Source: Desmodesmus armatus (taxonomy: Eukaryota > Chlorophyta > Chlorophyceae > Sphaeropleales > Scenedesmaceae). From it: a DNA stretch of 64,000 nt. This document shows, in pieces, positions 48,601 to 59,327 of the stretch; within the stretch, counting starts at the first letter, position 1, and each line of letters opens with the position of its first letter. Both the position numbers and the translations under genes were made by a program. The DNA lies in contig VIIQ02000249.1 of assembly GCA_007449985.2 (NCBI GenBank), positions 1-64,000 of the forward strand. The letters run 5' to 3'. Below the pieces are notes generated by a model. It was not told the DNA's origin, searched no databases, and saw only the letters and a list, made by a program, of their open reading frames with translations.

Positions 48601-51600
48601 CCAGCTGTGGGCCTCTCGCCATGTGAGGTAGGGCAGTTTCATCAGACCAGGCTCACCTGTTTTATCCACGGATGAGGACAGCGTGCCCGTGGGTGAGGGG
48701 ATAGGCTTTGTTTGATTAGCTGCGCTGCAGCTGTGTATCTGATGTTTTGCGTCCCCAGCCCCACACCATCCTCTTCTCCTTGGAGAGGTCGTTGAAGAGT
48801 GTGTGTAGTAGGTCCAAACATCCTTATAACTCGACCACTGCGAGATACCAAGTCTGACCTGATCCAGCCAACAGCAATGCATCATCACCCAGTCTGCTGG
48901 CCCCTCCACCTCCTCTCTGTCCATGTGTGCAGGGTGTGCCTTGAAGAGACGCTTCAGCAACAAAACATATATCATCACCACTCTGCTGCCCATTTCCCTT
49001 CCCACCACTTCCTCTCATTGTGTGCAGGGCGTACCTTGAGGAGGAACCTTGATGCTGACGCGTGTGTTTGGCCCCTACACCATCTTTTTGAGAAAGGAAT
49101 GTGTATCCATAGGATTTTGTGGCTGGCCCACTACAAGGTGCCAGGTGTGACCCAGATTCAATCAACACGGGGGCAGCATCACCAGTCTGCTGCCTCTTTC
49201 CCCTCCCCCTTCCTCTACGTCTCTGTGTGCAGGGCGTATCTCGAGGAGATGCTGACCCGGGTGTTTGGCCCCTCCTCCCTCCAGCTGAATGACAAGCTGG
49301 CAGTGGCAGCAGCAGCTGGTGAGCCAATGAACCTGGAGGCATGCTTCTCCCAGCTCACCCTTGACATCATTGGCAAGGCAGTGTTCAACTACGACTTTGA
49401 CGCACTCAACGTCAACAGCCCGCTTATTCAGGTGGGATGTGGGTATGTGGGGTGTGTTAGCACAGGGATTACTTGAGTAGCTAGCATACTATATGGGGAA
49501 GAAAATGTTACACGCAGACACATTCGCCACACATCAATGGCATTGCCTGCCAGGGTTGAACCGGTTGAAACACTAAGGTGGGGAAAAACCCCGATCCCCG
49601 TCAGTGGTTTGCACCACCTACACCAGATAGTAGCCTGATTCAAAGCAAGACAGCAAAGGAGACTTCATTGACATCCTGAGGCAACACGACAACCTTGTAC
49701 AGAAGTGGGAAGCAAACAGCTAGGATCCAGCATGCAGCAGCACCAAGAAATACCCCTTGTCAGGTCAGATGCCCAAAGTCAGCCCAAGAAGGCGCGCCCG
49801 GCGCACTTTCATCTTGTACAGAGTGTATGCCAACGCAGACTGCTCTCCATGTTGAAACACTGATCGCACACATTCAGGGTCGTCCAGTACCACAGCATCA
49901 GACAGGGGGAAGGCCGGGCAAGCGGCGCGCAAATCATCGTAAACAGGGCACTCCAACAGGAAGTGCTTCAAGTCTTCCACATTACGACTAGTTCTTGTCC
50001 TTGCCAGTACAGCTTGGCGGTGGGCCAGGGTAGCATCCTCTCCACAACACACTCGACACAGGCGGTCAGCACGGGGCACAGAGACCCTTCGCTTACGTCC
50101 CTGTTCTATTTCAAGGTGGGCTGAACCAATACGCAACTGGGCAAGGTTACGCGCTACATCAAAGGGCAGGCACAACTTGATATGCGGAGGCGCATCGTCC
50201 CTTGAGAAGGGATTGAAGCCAGGATCTAGCGGGTAGACCCATGCATGATGTGTAAGCTTGTGAATGCCGATAGAAGGGGCGGAACGCGGGTCACCTTGGG
50301 TGAGACCTCGCCACCGGGCCCTGAATAGGGCAGCCAGCGCGGCCTGCACTGCAGACTCCTCCCACCTCTGTTGCATCACCCAGTCAAGCGACTGCTGCCG
50401 CCAGTCACCAGCAAGCAACTGCAACGAGCACATAGTTTGCAGGAAACAAGAGGACCAACACTCCCGACAACCTGCAAGTGCAAGCGCTACATCCTCACGC
50501 CACACACACCCCGCCAGGGATCTCGGCTGATCGTCACGAGCATCAGACAACTTTGTCCACCATCGCGCAGCCAGCACCACCCAGTGATACATAATGGGTC
50601 GACGATGCATGTCCCTGTACACGACATCAGTGGCAATGCCTTTGATAGACCCAGTCGTGATGCGCAAGAACGATGTGTGTACCTTCTCGGCCTGGGTATC
50701 GTAAGGCGTGTTCTGCAGGCGCTTAGCAAATATCGCGGGTCCCCATATGTGAGATGCATACGAAAGGACTGGCTCAACAAGTATATCGAACATTCTGCAC
50801 TTGATGTCAAACTGAGTCAAACAGGAGCGGCGACAACGGGTCAGCATGGCATGCATTGCCTTGCTGCCAGACACCGCCAGAGCATCAGAGGCGCCCAGAA
50901 GCCCACGGGTCTCATGCACGCGCACACCCAAATAGACGTACTCACTTTGCCGCGCAATCTCGCGCCCTCGATACACAAGACGGAACCCTGCCGGCACCTT
51001 CATGCCCCGCTGGCGGAAACAAACGGCACAAGTCTTGTGCGGGGCAAGATTCACCTCCATCCCAAACAGGTGGCAGAACACACTCAACACATCAACAAGC
51101 TCCTGCAATTCGCCCTGCTCAAAGCTCAGGAGACCAACGTCATCAGCATACATGACATCTGGCACATGCAGCCCACTAAGCACCGGCCCTGCCCCTGGCA
51201 GCTTATGCCTGAACATGTAATGCAAGAGCTCTATGAACAAGCCAAACAAGAGAGGGCTAAGCTCGCTACCCTGCTTGGTGCCAGAGGCTGTGGTGAAAAC
51301 CTCACCCAGCTCACCATTAACGGCCACCTGACAGCAAACACGGTCATACATGGAGATCAGCATGTCCATGAAGGGACCATGCACTCCCAATTCGCGACAC
51401 CGCTCAAGCAAGAGGTCTCGCCTCACCGTATCAAAAGCCTTCTTAAAATCAACAAACACCACATACAAACGCCGCCGCTGATGCCGGGCCACACTGATGA
51501 GGTGGTTGAGCGTGAAGAGTGCATCAAGTGTACCATACCCAGGCCTGAAACCACACTGAGTAGGGGCACGAAGAGAGAGCAGGGATGCCAGCCGCTCAAA

Positions 51601-54600
51601 ACGCTGATTCATGAGACGCTCCAACAGGCGAGAGAATACATGCGACACAGAAATCCCTCTGTACTGGTCCCTTACCGCCAAGGCAGCAGGGCTAAGGGAC
51701 TTCGGCACCGGAACCAACTTGCTGGTGCGCATAACCTCTGGTACACATGCACATGAGAGCATGGCCTGCAACAACCACTGCGCACACTCGACCACAACAG
51801 GGGAAGCAGGCGCTGCGTCGCCCCCAGAGCCACCCTCTCGGACAGGAGCACATGCCAGCCTCAACAGCTCACCCGTCAGACCCTGTGAATCAGGGGCTTT
51901 GCCTGTCGGCAGAGCCATACACTGTTGTACCTCAGCATATGAGACAGGCTCATTGAGCGCAGCCATGGCAGCTGGGGCACCCCTAGGGGCTGCCGCATAC
52001 AACTGGTGTTTGAGAGCCACCTCCTCTGCGCCCAAGGACTGAGGCTCAGGTACCCTCCCCAGAAGATCCCGAAAGTACCCTGTCCAAGCTGCCACATCTG
52101 TCAGCGGTGTTTGCGGGGGCTGTCCACCAAAAAAGGCCCTCCAGTAATCCTTCTGGGTGTGGCCAAAATATGTTTCCAACATATCAACCTGGACCCGCAT
52201 CTCATGCTCCCTCTTTTTGCGCTTACAGCAGCGCTTGTACTCACGGCGCGCAGCCTCAAGGGCCTGCCGTGCAGCCGGGCAGCCATTGTGAGCCCCATAG
52301 ACCATCCCTCGGCTCTCGTGCCATGCACCCCATGCCACATCCAACTCCCGCGACAGGCGCCGACACTCTGCATCATACCAGGGCTGGTCCCTTCCCGTAG
52401 GCTGCACGCCCCGGTCTTGGACGCTCCTGTCCCCCCCAGCACACAACATAAGCTGTTCTGTAAATTGCTGGAGAGCATCCTCAACAGGGACATCACCAGA
52501 CTGCCAAGCTTGCAGCATGGTATGAAAAAAGCCCTCGCGCCGCAAGAGAGCACCAGTGTACCCTGAGCCAGGAGTCGGACGATACACCCGGCCCCTCCTC
52601 CCCCTGCGCGGAACCTCATAACAACGCCTTGGCAAATCAGTGATTGACACATACAGGCCACAGTGATCTTTGGAGGCAGACGGCTTGAACGGCAGCACCC
52701 GAAAAGACTCCACCAAGCCATACAGGGAGGTGGAAGCGCACGCCAAGTCTACCACACTAGCGCCAACAGAACCAGCAGACAGTGGGTTAGATACACAAGT
52801 GAACTCACCATCCTGATCCCCCGGCGCCCTACCATTGAGCACAACAGAAGACACAGCAAACAAACCCCCAAGGAACTCCACCGCTCGCGACCGGTTGGGT
52901 ACCGACAGGTCCATAGAGCTCCTTTGAGGAGGGACACAGCGCAGGTGATGTATTGTGGGCAACACAGAGGGGTCACTGAGGCCGGGGGGTACTGCCATAT
53001 TGCTCGGGACGTCACAACTGAGGGTGCCCAGGCGGACATTTAGATCACCCAGCACCAGATGCTTGTCCCCCCTGGCCTCAGCCTCACGCAACCCAGCAAA
53101 CAAAGCAGCCAAGGGGTCAGGGTCAACCACCCCTGAAGCATACACCGCTGAACCGGGGGGGCTGAAGTAACACACTGCGACTGTGAACCGGAACGCCGGC
53201 ACCACCAACCACACGATCCCCGCTGCAGGGTCACTCGCAACACGAAGCCCAGCCCCCAGACTGATAGGGGAATCCCTTCTGACATACACTGTCACGCCCC
53301 CATGGGGCCTGCCACGGGCAGGCCGTGGCCTAACACAGTGATAGACATCATACCCAGGCAAGAGGCCCTCTACATCACCCACCGTGTCACTCGTCAACAT
53401 AGTCTCAACAAACCCGTACACATCACAGTCAAGGTGCTGCTCCACCGCACTAGGAATTCTAGCTGCTGCCATACCCCCCACATTCTGCACTAGAAGCTGG
53501 ATATCAGTGGCCTGTGCATCAGGGCTGGTCAATACGCGTCTGCATCCAGGCCCGCAAACTCATCCCCCGCCGCTGCTGCTGATGCCGCTGCACCTGCGCC
53601 CCTAGGGGAGCGGGGCTCCCGTGCCAGCTGCACCCGCTCCCAGTACGAGCGCCCGCTAGGGCCCCGCACCTCCTTTTCCAGAACAGCCCCTGACCAGCGC
53701 ACCCTGACACCCCGGGCCTTCAAATCCTTGGCTGTGGGCGTCATGGCCCGCCGCTGTGCTTTCTCCTCCTCATTGAGCAGCTTCTCCACATACACCGGCT
53801 GGCGCTGGTAGGCGAGGCTCGTGCGGGTGCGGCCACCCAGCACTGTGAACTCAAGCTCCTTGCTCCTCAGCAGGATCTTGTACAGAGCCATGGGCCGCCG
53901 GCCAGAGGCCCCACCAGGGGGCTGGTCCCCTGGCCTACCACCTCCAGCCGCTGCTGCTGCTGCCCCGCTCCCCCTGTGCTGCTCGCCAGCTGCACTGTGT
54001 TGTGCCCTGCCGCCGCTGCTGCCAACCCCTGCCCCGGAGCCCGCCCCGCCTGAGCTGCCGCCCGGACCCTTCGGAGCATAGACAACTGCCACAGACAGGA
54101 TGCTGCCCTTGCTGATGGTGCCAGCAGCAGCAAGGGCCTCACCCACCCGGTCGGGGTGCCAGCCAGCTGGCGCCCAAGCGCCGACAGCACCCTGGGCAGC
54201 TTGCTGAGTACGCAGCCGCTGCTGGTCCTCCTGAAGCTCCTTGATGGTGCGCTGCAGGGCTTTCACATCCCGCTTGAGTTGCGCCTGCTGCATAAAGGCC
54301 TGCGCACCCTTGTCTGCGGCGTCCTGCAGCTGCTGGGCAGAGTCGCCGCTGTGGAGGCCGGCCTTCTGCAGGTAACCCAGGGCTGTCTTGGCGTCGTTAC
54401 GCACCCCGCGCACTGCCACCCCCAGCTGCTCTGTTGTGGCACCCAGCTGCTCCACCTGGGTGACAAGCCCAGCCACCGCGGCTGCATCAGCGGGCGTGCT
54501 GCCCCCACTGCTTCGCTGCGCTACCGCCCGCTCAAGCCGCTGCAGTCGCTGCTGCAGACCCCTAGTGTCTTCCTGAAGAGCCAGGGTGTCCCCTGTCACT

Positions 54601-54908
54601 ATCGCACACATCGTAATGTTGCGCTGGATAAGGCCGCTCATCAGCAAGCTGACAGCTGACGTCTCCTGCAGATACTGCTGCACTGTAGGGTCCTGACCCT
54701 GGGGACCCTCCTGCACCTGGCGGCCAAGCTGCTCCAAAGCCTTGAATCGCTCCTGCAGCTGCTGCAATAGCTGAGCCGGGGAGGCGGAGCTGTCCAAGGG
54801 GAGTAGAGGCTGCGTAGGGTCTGTGGGAGGGGACCCTTCCTCTTGCTGCTGCTGCTCCGGCGGCACCTCCTGCTGCTCCTGCTGCTGCTGGGCTGCGTTG
54901 CTTGGTTG

Positions 54909-54945
<37 letters not shown>

Positions 54946-57900
54946 GACTGCTGCGGTGGGAGCTGTGGTTGCTGCTGATCCTGCTGCTGCGTGCGGGCAG
55001 TGTGTGATTGCTGCTGGTGCGACTTAGATCCGCCCCGAGGCTGCCCCTGTCGCTGCTGCTGCTGCTGCTGCTCGAGAGGGTTCATCAGAACTGCCATCCT
55101 GGCGGCCTTGCCAGCGGCAGCCCTGGCCTGGGACCCAGTACTGCTGGCTGAGCCTGGGGGCCGCTGTCCTGGCAGGGTTTGCTGCTGCTGCTGCTGCTGT
55201 CCTGCCCTGCCCTGGTCCTGAGAGCGCTGCAGCTGGACGTCAGATGTCTGCTGAGCGCCCGCACCAGCCGCAGATTGGCTGGCTTTGGCAGCCCGGGCCC
55301 GTGTGGTCACAGGGTGAACTGCTGCAGCTGCAGGGTGGGTCCCTGCGTTCGCTCCCTCTGCACCATGCCTGCTGCTGTCGCCGTTTTTGAGGCCCTTTGG
55401 AGCTGTGCTGCCCCGTGGCTGTGCCGCCGAGCCCTCACCGGGCTGCTTTGTCGGACTACGTGGCACCATCATTGATGATGGCCGTTACGAGGCTTGTAGG
55501 TCAGCCAGACCCGCCCAGCTGCCCAGAGCCCACGCTAAGCCCTTTAATAACTATACTAAACTGTTCTAGGCTAAATGCTAGCCAAGCTGTCGCTGCCAGT
55601 TCGGTTCACAGTTCAAGTGCTGTAGACGAGACACGAGAACGAAACGAAACGAAAACGAAACATGAACATGAACATGCAAGTCACATGCAAGCAATCTATG
55701 AGGCATACCAACATAGTCCGACTAGGATCGCAAACCGGGGAGTGTGTGAGGGGGTGGGGGTGGGGAAGGGGAGCCAGAGTGCTTATGTTTGTGTTGCCTC
55801 ATACTGTGTGTGGAGTCAGTCCAGTGAGGAAATGTTCAAATCAGTTGTTGACTTTGACGCACTCAAGATCAGCCCACTTATTCAGGTTTGTTGACAACAT
55901 GGTGGTGTGATCCCAGCGAGGTTGACAACATGGTGGTGTTGATCTCAGCGAGGGAGCCCCACCCCGGGGCCAATTGGGTACCGGAATTGACGTACTTGTG
56001 CGGGTGATCTCAATCGCCCACTCCAATGCGAAGAGGAAGGATGCTAATCTATGCGACAAAACCCCCATGAGCAGATCTGCTCGCTGGCTAGTGCCGGGGA
56101 AGAGGGTTAACCCCCTGCAATATTGGTATATTGGTATTTGTGTTGGAAAACAGTGTGGCCAAGGTGCAGGCTGTTGCAATCCTGGGATAGTCGGCGGGTG
56201 TGTGCGTCCTGCGTTTCCAAGGGTTGGCAGAAGGGTTCTGCCAAGGTCAAGAACAATTGACCTCCAGTGATCTTGTCGCTGAAGGGACTCGGTGTGTGTT
56301 TAGGCAGGGGTCGCGTGCTTCAACCACTCCCACTGTCAGTTTGTGGTTTGCTTGGGACCTTTGTTGCACAACTGTGATGCTACAGCAACCATACCCTTGC
56401 TGTGCCTGCAGGCTGTGTACACCGCACTCAAGGAGACAGAGCAGCGCGCCACTGACCTGCTGCCACTCTGGAAGGTAAGGGTCTTTCTTTTTGCAGCATC
56501 AATTCACAGCAGTTTCGCCATGAGGCTGGTTCCTGTATGAGCGGACAGCTGTTGCATGTTTGCCGCCAGCCCAGTCCCATTCCTCAGCTATATGTATATG
56601 TTGCTACTTCAAACGCCTGCGCCCACATTCACTTCTTTTTCCCGGCACACGTCTCTGCGCAGTTCCCGTTCCTGGCGCCGCTGATCCCCCGTCAGCGCAA
56701 GGCGCTGGCCGCAGTGGAGCTGATCCGCAAGACCACCAACGACTTGATCAAGCAGTGCAAGGAGATGGTGGACGAGGAGGAGATGAATGCTGCTGCTGCT
56801 GCCTCAGCTGCTGGAGGGGAGTACCTCAACAAGGGTGAGCAGCCACTGACTTTTAGTGCAGTACAGTAACAGTATTTGTTGGAGGGGTTTCGCCCCAAAC
56901 CTCAGCACTAGCCAGCGAGGCGACGGCTCATGAGGGTGCAGGTGTTAGAAACTGGCATACTGTCATGTGGCTGACTGATGTGTGCTAGCGTGGGTGCCAA
57001 GTGCCTCAGCTGCTGGAGGGGAGTACCTCAACAAGGGTGAGCACTGCTGGCAGCCAGGCCGCAGTTGGTTGTGCTGCAGCATTCGCTGATTGGGGCGAGC
57101 TTGCCAAGAGTGTTACAGCCATCAAATGGGCCTTGGTGTGTTGTCAGGACTGACGAGCCCTGCTGGCTGCAAACCTTTGCATGAGTGGGAGAGCAGGCCC
57201 ACACATGCAGGGCCGGGGTGGGGGTTCCTGCAGGACATGCACACAGCAACCACTAGTGCCTTCGGCATATCAGAAGCTGCAGTTCCCAGCACAACTACTT
57301 GAAAAGCACCCATGCTGTTGCGCTGCGCTGCCGCTGCCGCCATTGCTGCCGTCATTGCTGCGTTCATTGCTTTTCTGCCTTGCAGGTGACCCCAGCGTGC
57401 TGCGCTTCCTGATTGCTGCGCGTGAGGAGGTGAACAGCACCCAGCTGCGTGACGACCTGCTGTCCATGCTGGTGGCAGGGCACGAGACCACTGGCAGTGC
57501 GCTGACGTGGACGCTGTACCTGCTGGTCAACAACCCTGAGCAGATGGCTAAGGCACAGGTACGGGGGCCATGCACACGTTCGCGGTGGATGCAGGGTGTG
57601 TTCTCCTGCCGTTGTATGGGGAGGGCGAAGGGGCAAAGGTGGCAAGGTGCAGCTGCTGGCAGCGAGCCCCCAAGCCTGTTGGTGGTTGCATTGCGGCATG
57701 TCGTAAGCAAACACCTTGGCAGCTCATCGAGACATGCCTTATGTCTATTACGTTGCCCTTGCAGGAGGAAGTTGACCGTGTGCTGGGTGCTGCTGAGATG
57801 CCCAACATGCAGCAATACGGCGAGCTCAAGTGAGTGTGCTGGTGCTGCTACTGCTGGTCTAGGCTACTAAGTGTGCGTTTGCAGTACATCTAAAGGGGAG

Positions 57901-59271
57901 GTTCCCAGCCTCTGCTGGCGGCTGGCACATGTGCTGACAGTGATGGCAAATTCAGCACCAGCGCGCATTTGCTGTGCTGCAGCTGCAACTGACCTGCTGC
58001 CAACTTTGCCTCCTTGATTGATAGAATGACCATCAGGGTGTGTTTCACATGCCCTGTCAGCTTCAGATTCGTCTGGCTACGTTATGATGACTGGTTGTCC
58101 GTATGTGTGCAGGTACATTGCCCGCTGTGTGGCAGAGAGCATGCGGCTGTACCCCCACCCCCCAGTGCTGCTGCGCCGTGCGCTGGTGCCTGACACCCTG
58201 CCAGGTGGCTTTGAGGTGCCCAAGGGTCAGGACGTGATGATCAGCGTGTACAACATACACCACTCGCCACAGGTAGGATTGGGGCTGGGTGTAGGGGGGA
58301 TGATTAGACAGAAACAGGGTATGGGTCGACCTGGTGGGGTACAGGCCCTAAACCCTAGTACTCAAACCACACACCACTCAGCACAGGTGTCACTCAGTAA
58401 TGCGGCCAGTGAGCTGAGGGAAATCGGCGGTGTAGAGGAAGGTGCTTTGGGGGCAGGGGGTGGTTGAGTTAGGAAAGTGGCGCCGCTGATAGTTTGTGAT
58501 GGGAGTGTATGTGTGCGCGAGTCAGCCGTGTGGCTTCAAGTCAGTCTCGGCGGCAAGGAGTGGAGTATGAGCTTGTGACAGTCATGTAGCTGATGCGCTG
58601 ATGGAAGTACAACTCTGGACCACGTGTGCAAGGGTGTGCCATGTGCTCATGCGTTGGTGTAAGCTGACCACCTATCACGCTGTGTGTGCAGGTGTGGGAC
58701 AACCCAGAGGCGTTCATGCCTGAGCGCTTCCCCCTGGACCAGCCCCACCCCAACGAGCAGAACACAGACTTCAGGTGCGGCCTGGTACTGATGCTGTGCA
58801 GCATTTTTGCTGGTTTTGTTGCTAAGCTATGGGCGCAATTCTGCTGGTCATCTGGGACTCACCTTGGGACGGTCAGAATGCTACAGCCAGCAGCTAGTAG
58901 CTGCAAACAGCCTGTCAGCAACAGCCTGCCACACATGTGGATGCAGTGGAGCTTGGCGGTATGCAACAGCTTATCGACCCAACACTATCTTCAATTTGCC
59001 TCTGCGCAGGTATGTTCCCTTCAGCGGTGGCCCCCGCAAGTGTGTGGGTGACCAGTTTGCGCTCATGGAGGCTGTGGTGGCTCTGGCAGTCATACTCAAG
59101 CGCTTCAGCTTCCAGCTTGTGCCGGGGCAGAAGATCAACATGACAACGGGCGCAACCATCCACACCACGGATGGCCTGTATATGAACATGCAGGAGCGTA
59201 GCAGCAGCAGCAGCAGCAGCAGCAGCAGAGCGAGTGGGCAGCAGGCAGCAGCAGCAGCAGCTGTGGTGTGA
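45663..59271 (+). CDS. CYP97A: CYP97A-type cytochrome P450 carotene beta-ring hydroxylase (585 aa)
   Basis: Plastid P450s of this type hydroxylate beta-rings of carotenes on the way to lutein and zeaxanthin. There are thirteen exons: 45663-45809, 46077-46190, 46865-46916, 47587-47762, 48319-48410, 49233-49431, 56412-56474, 56663-56834, 57386-57558, 57765-57829, 58113-58272, 58692-58774 and 59010-59271. All are phase-consistent, totalling 586 codons with stop. Exon 1 is a plastid-transit-like 49 residues rich in Ser/Arg/His. Family sequence includes [32 protein letters not shown] and [21 protein letters not shown]450 landmarks are the I-helix AGHETTGS (369-376), ExxR (Glu426-Arg429) and the heme loop [10 protein letters not shown] with Cys510. 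The C-terminal [16 protein letters not shown] is typical of CYP97A; a Ser/Ala-rich tail is extra. The subfamily call (A rather than B/C) is from recall of conserved blocks. The 7 kb intron 6 contains an antisense LINE. Confidence 0.92.
47267..47286. repeat. Poly-G run in CYP97A intron 3
   Basis: About 18-19 consecutive G. Confidence 0.9.
48868..49275. repeat. Triplicated acceptor edge of CYP97A exon 6
   Basis: Three copies (about 48,868-48,962, 48,963-49,080 and 49,150-49,275) carry CATCACC.(C)AGTCTGCTG.C, a pyrimidine tract, GTGTGCAG and the first codons. The copies read GGTGTGCCTTGAAGAGACG, GGCGTACCTTGAGGAGGAAC and, in the real exon, GGCGTATCTCGAGGAGATG. Only the third stays open and in phase. 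Confidence 0.85.
49508..49512 (-). terminator. TGTAA poly(A) signal at the LINE 3' end
   Basis: The minus strand reads TGTAA at the terminus shared with the truncated copy at about 33,576. Confidence 0.6.
49765..53532 (-). CDS. LINE ORF2: endonuclease-reverse transcriptase (about 1,255 aa)
   Basis: This makes the nick and copies the element RNA into DNA at the target site. Residues about 10-290 form an APE-type endonuclease ([47 protein letters not shown]). Residues about 590-870 form the reverse transcriptase ([47 protein letters not shown], catalytic [14 protein letters not shown]). The end has a Cys-His cluster ([16 protein letters not shown]...[15 protein letters not shown]). No RNase H domain is seen. 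The frame opens at TTG and there is no ATG ahead of the endonuclease start. It overlaps the ORF1 stop (TATTGACC), so expression probably needs reinitiation or a frameshift. Confidence 0.93.
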   Translation of the reverse strand: MTSPDAQATDIQLLVQNVGGMAAARIPSAVEQHLDCDVYGFVETMLTSDTVGDVEGLLPGYDVYHCVRPRPARGRPHGGVTVYVRRDSPISLGAGLRVASDPAAGIVWLVVPAFRFTVAVCYFSPPGSAVYASGVVDPDPLAALFAGLREAEARGDKHLVLGDLNVRLGTLSCDVPSNMAVPPGLSDPSVLPTIHHLRCVPPQRSSMDLSVPNRSRAVEFLGGLFAVSSVVLNGRAPGDQDGEFTCVSNPLSAGSVGASVVDLACASTSLYGLVESFRVLPFKPSASKDHCGLYVSITDLPRRCYEVPRRGRRGRVYRPTPGSGYTGALLRREGFFHTMLQAWQSGDVPVEDALQQFTEQLMLCAGGDRSVQDRGVQPTGRDQPWYDAECRRLSRELDVAWGAWHESRGMVYGAHNGCPAARQALEAARREYKRCCKRKKREHEMRVQVDMLETYFGHTQKDYWRAFFGGQPPQTPLTDVAAWTGYFRDLLGRVPEPQSLGAEEVALKHQLYAAAPRGAPAAMAALNEPVSYAEVQQCMALPTGKAPDSQGLTGELLRLACAPVREGGSGGDAAPASPVVVECAQWLLQAMLSCACVPEVMRTSKLVPVPKSLSPAALAVRDQYRGISVSHVFSRLLERLMNQRFERLASLLSLRAPTQCGFRPGYGTLDALFTLNHLISVARHQRRRLYVVFVDFKKAFDTVRRDLLLERCRELGVHGPFMDMLISMYDRVCCQVAVNGELGEVFTTASGTKQGSELSPLLFGLFIELLHYMFRHKLPGAGPVLSGLHVPDVMYADDVGLLSFEQGELQELVDVLSVFCHLFGMEVNLAPHKTCAVCFRQRGMKVPAGFRLVYRGREIARQSEYVYLGVRVHETRGLLGASDALAVSGSKAMHAMLTRCRRSCLTQFDIKCRMFDILVEPVLSYASHIWGPAIFAKRLQNTPYDTQAEKVHTSFLRITTGSIKGIATDVVYRDMHRRPIMYHWVVLAARWWTKLSDARDDQPRSLAGCVWREDVALALAGCRECWSSCFLQTMCSLQLLAGDWRQQSLDWVMQQRWEESAVQAALAALFRARWRGLTQGDPRSAPSIGIHKLTHHAWVYPLDPGFNPFSRDDAPPHIKLCLPFDVARNLAQLRIGSAHLEIEQGRKRRVSVPRADRLCRVCCGEDATLAHRQAVLARTRTSRNVEDLKHFLLECPVYDDLRAACPAFPLSDAVVLDDPECVRSVFQHGEQSALAYTLYKMKVRRARLLGLTLGI
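53529..55472 (-). CDS. LINE ORF1 protein (647 aa)
   Basis: LINE ORF1 proteins bind the element RNA. This one starts at ATG 55470-55472 and ends at TGA 53529-53531. Residues about 40-230 are Ala/Gln-rich with several glutamine tracts. Residues about 230-440 are heptad-rich and probably coiled coil ([52 protein letters not shown]). A C-terminal segment (about 445-620) with [32 protein letters not shown] and [15 protein letters not shown] resembles the RRM-plus-C-terminal part of L1-like ORF1 proteins. No CCHC knuckle is seen. The 5' flank and the direct overlap with ORF2 support its place in the element. Confidence 0.85.
55846..55890 (+). pseudogene. Decoy copy of the CYP97A exon 6 donor edge
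   Basis: This repeats the end of exon 6 (ACTTTGACGCACTCAA, then CAGCCC.CTTATTCAGGT) on the far side of the LINE. The encoded [12 protein letters not shown] lacks one residue and differs from the real [13 protein letters not shown]. It has no acceptor in phase. Confidence 0.75.
55887..55960. repeat. Two-copy tandem repeat of about 33 bases
   Basis: GTTGACAACATGGTGGTG followed by GATC.CAGCGAG occurs twice in succession right after the decoy exon edge. Confidence 0.85.
56801..57050. repeat. Duplicated CYP97A exon 8 donor edge
   Basis: About 43 bases (TGCCTCAGCTGCTGGAGGGG through AACAAGGGTGAGCA) at 56,800-56,842 recur at 57,002-57,044 with no mismatch that I can see. The second copy repeats the last codons ([10 protein letters not shown]) and the donor, 202 bases downstream in the intron. 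Confidence 0.9.
59192..59226 (+). repeat. Short AGC run in the last CYP97A exon
   Basis: About nine AGC codons give a Ser run followed by [14 protein letters not shown], a lineage-specific tail after the conserved P450 end. Confidence 0.9.
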
Positions 59272-59322
59272 GGGTTGCAGCCGTAGCGCAGTTTGGGTGT
59301 GCTCACAATTGTTCAACTCAAT

Positions 59323-59327
59323 TGTAA
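59323..59327 (+). terminator. Candidate TGTAA poly(A) signal of CYP97A
   Basis: TGTAA 52 bases after the stop. A 3' UTR this short would be unusual. Confidence 0.35.

Larger units (their letters stand above)
49505..55620 (-). mobile_element. Apparently intact two-ORF LINE retrotransposon in CYP97A intron 6
   Basis: A non-LTR element of about 6.1 kb, antisense to the P450 gene. From its 5' end (high coordinates) it has a short leader, ORF1 (55472-53529), ORF2 (53532-49765) and a 3' UTR of about 260 bases. The 3' UTR ends with TGTAA (49508-49512, minus sense), the algal poly(A) signal. The 3' boundary is fixed by alignment with the truncated copy at 33,573. The 5' boundary is approximate and no target-site duplication could be identified. 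Both frames are free of stops, which argues for a young insertion. Confidence 0.85.

Noticed and set aside
50371..51756. 461-codon plus-strand open frame
   Set aside because: Antisense to the LINE reverse transcriptase, whose motifs ([13 protein letters not shown]) are unmistakable on the other strand.
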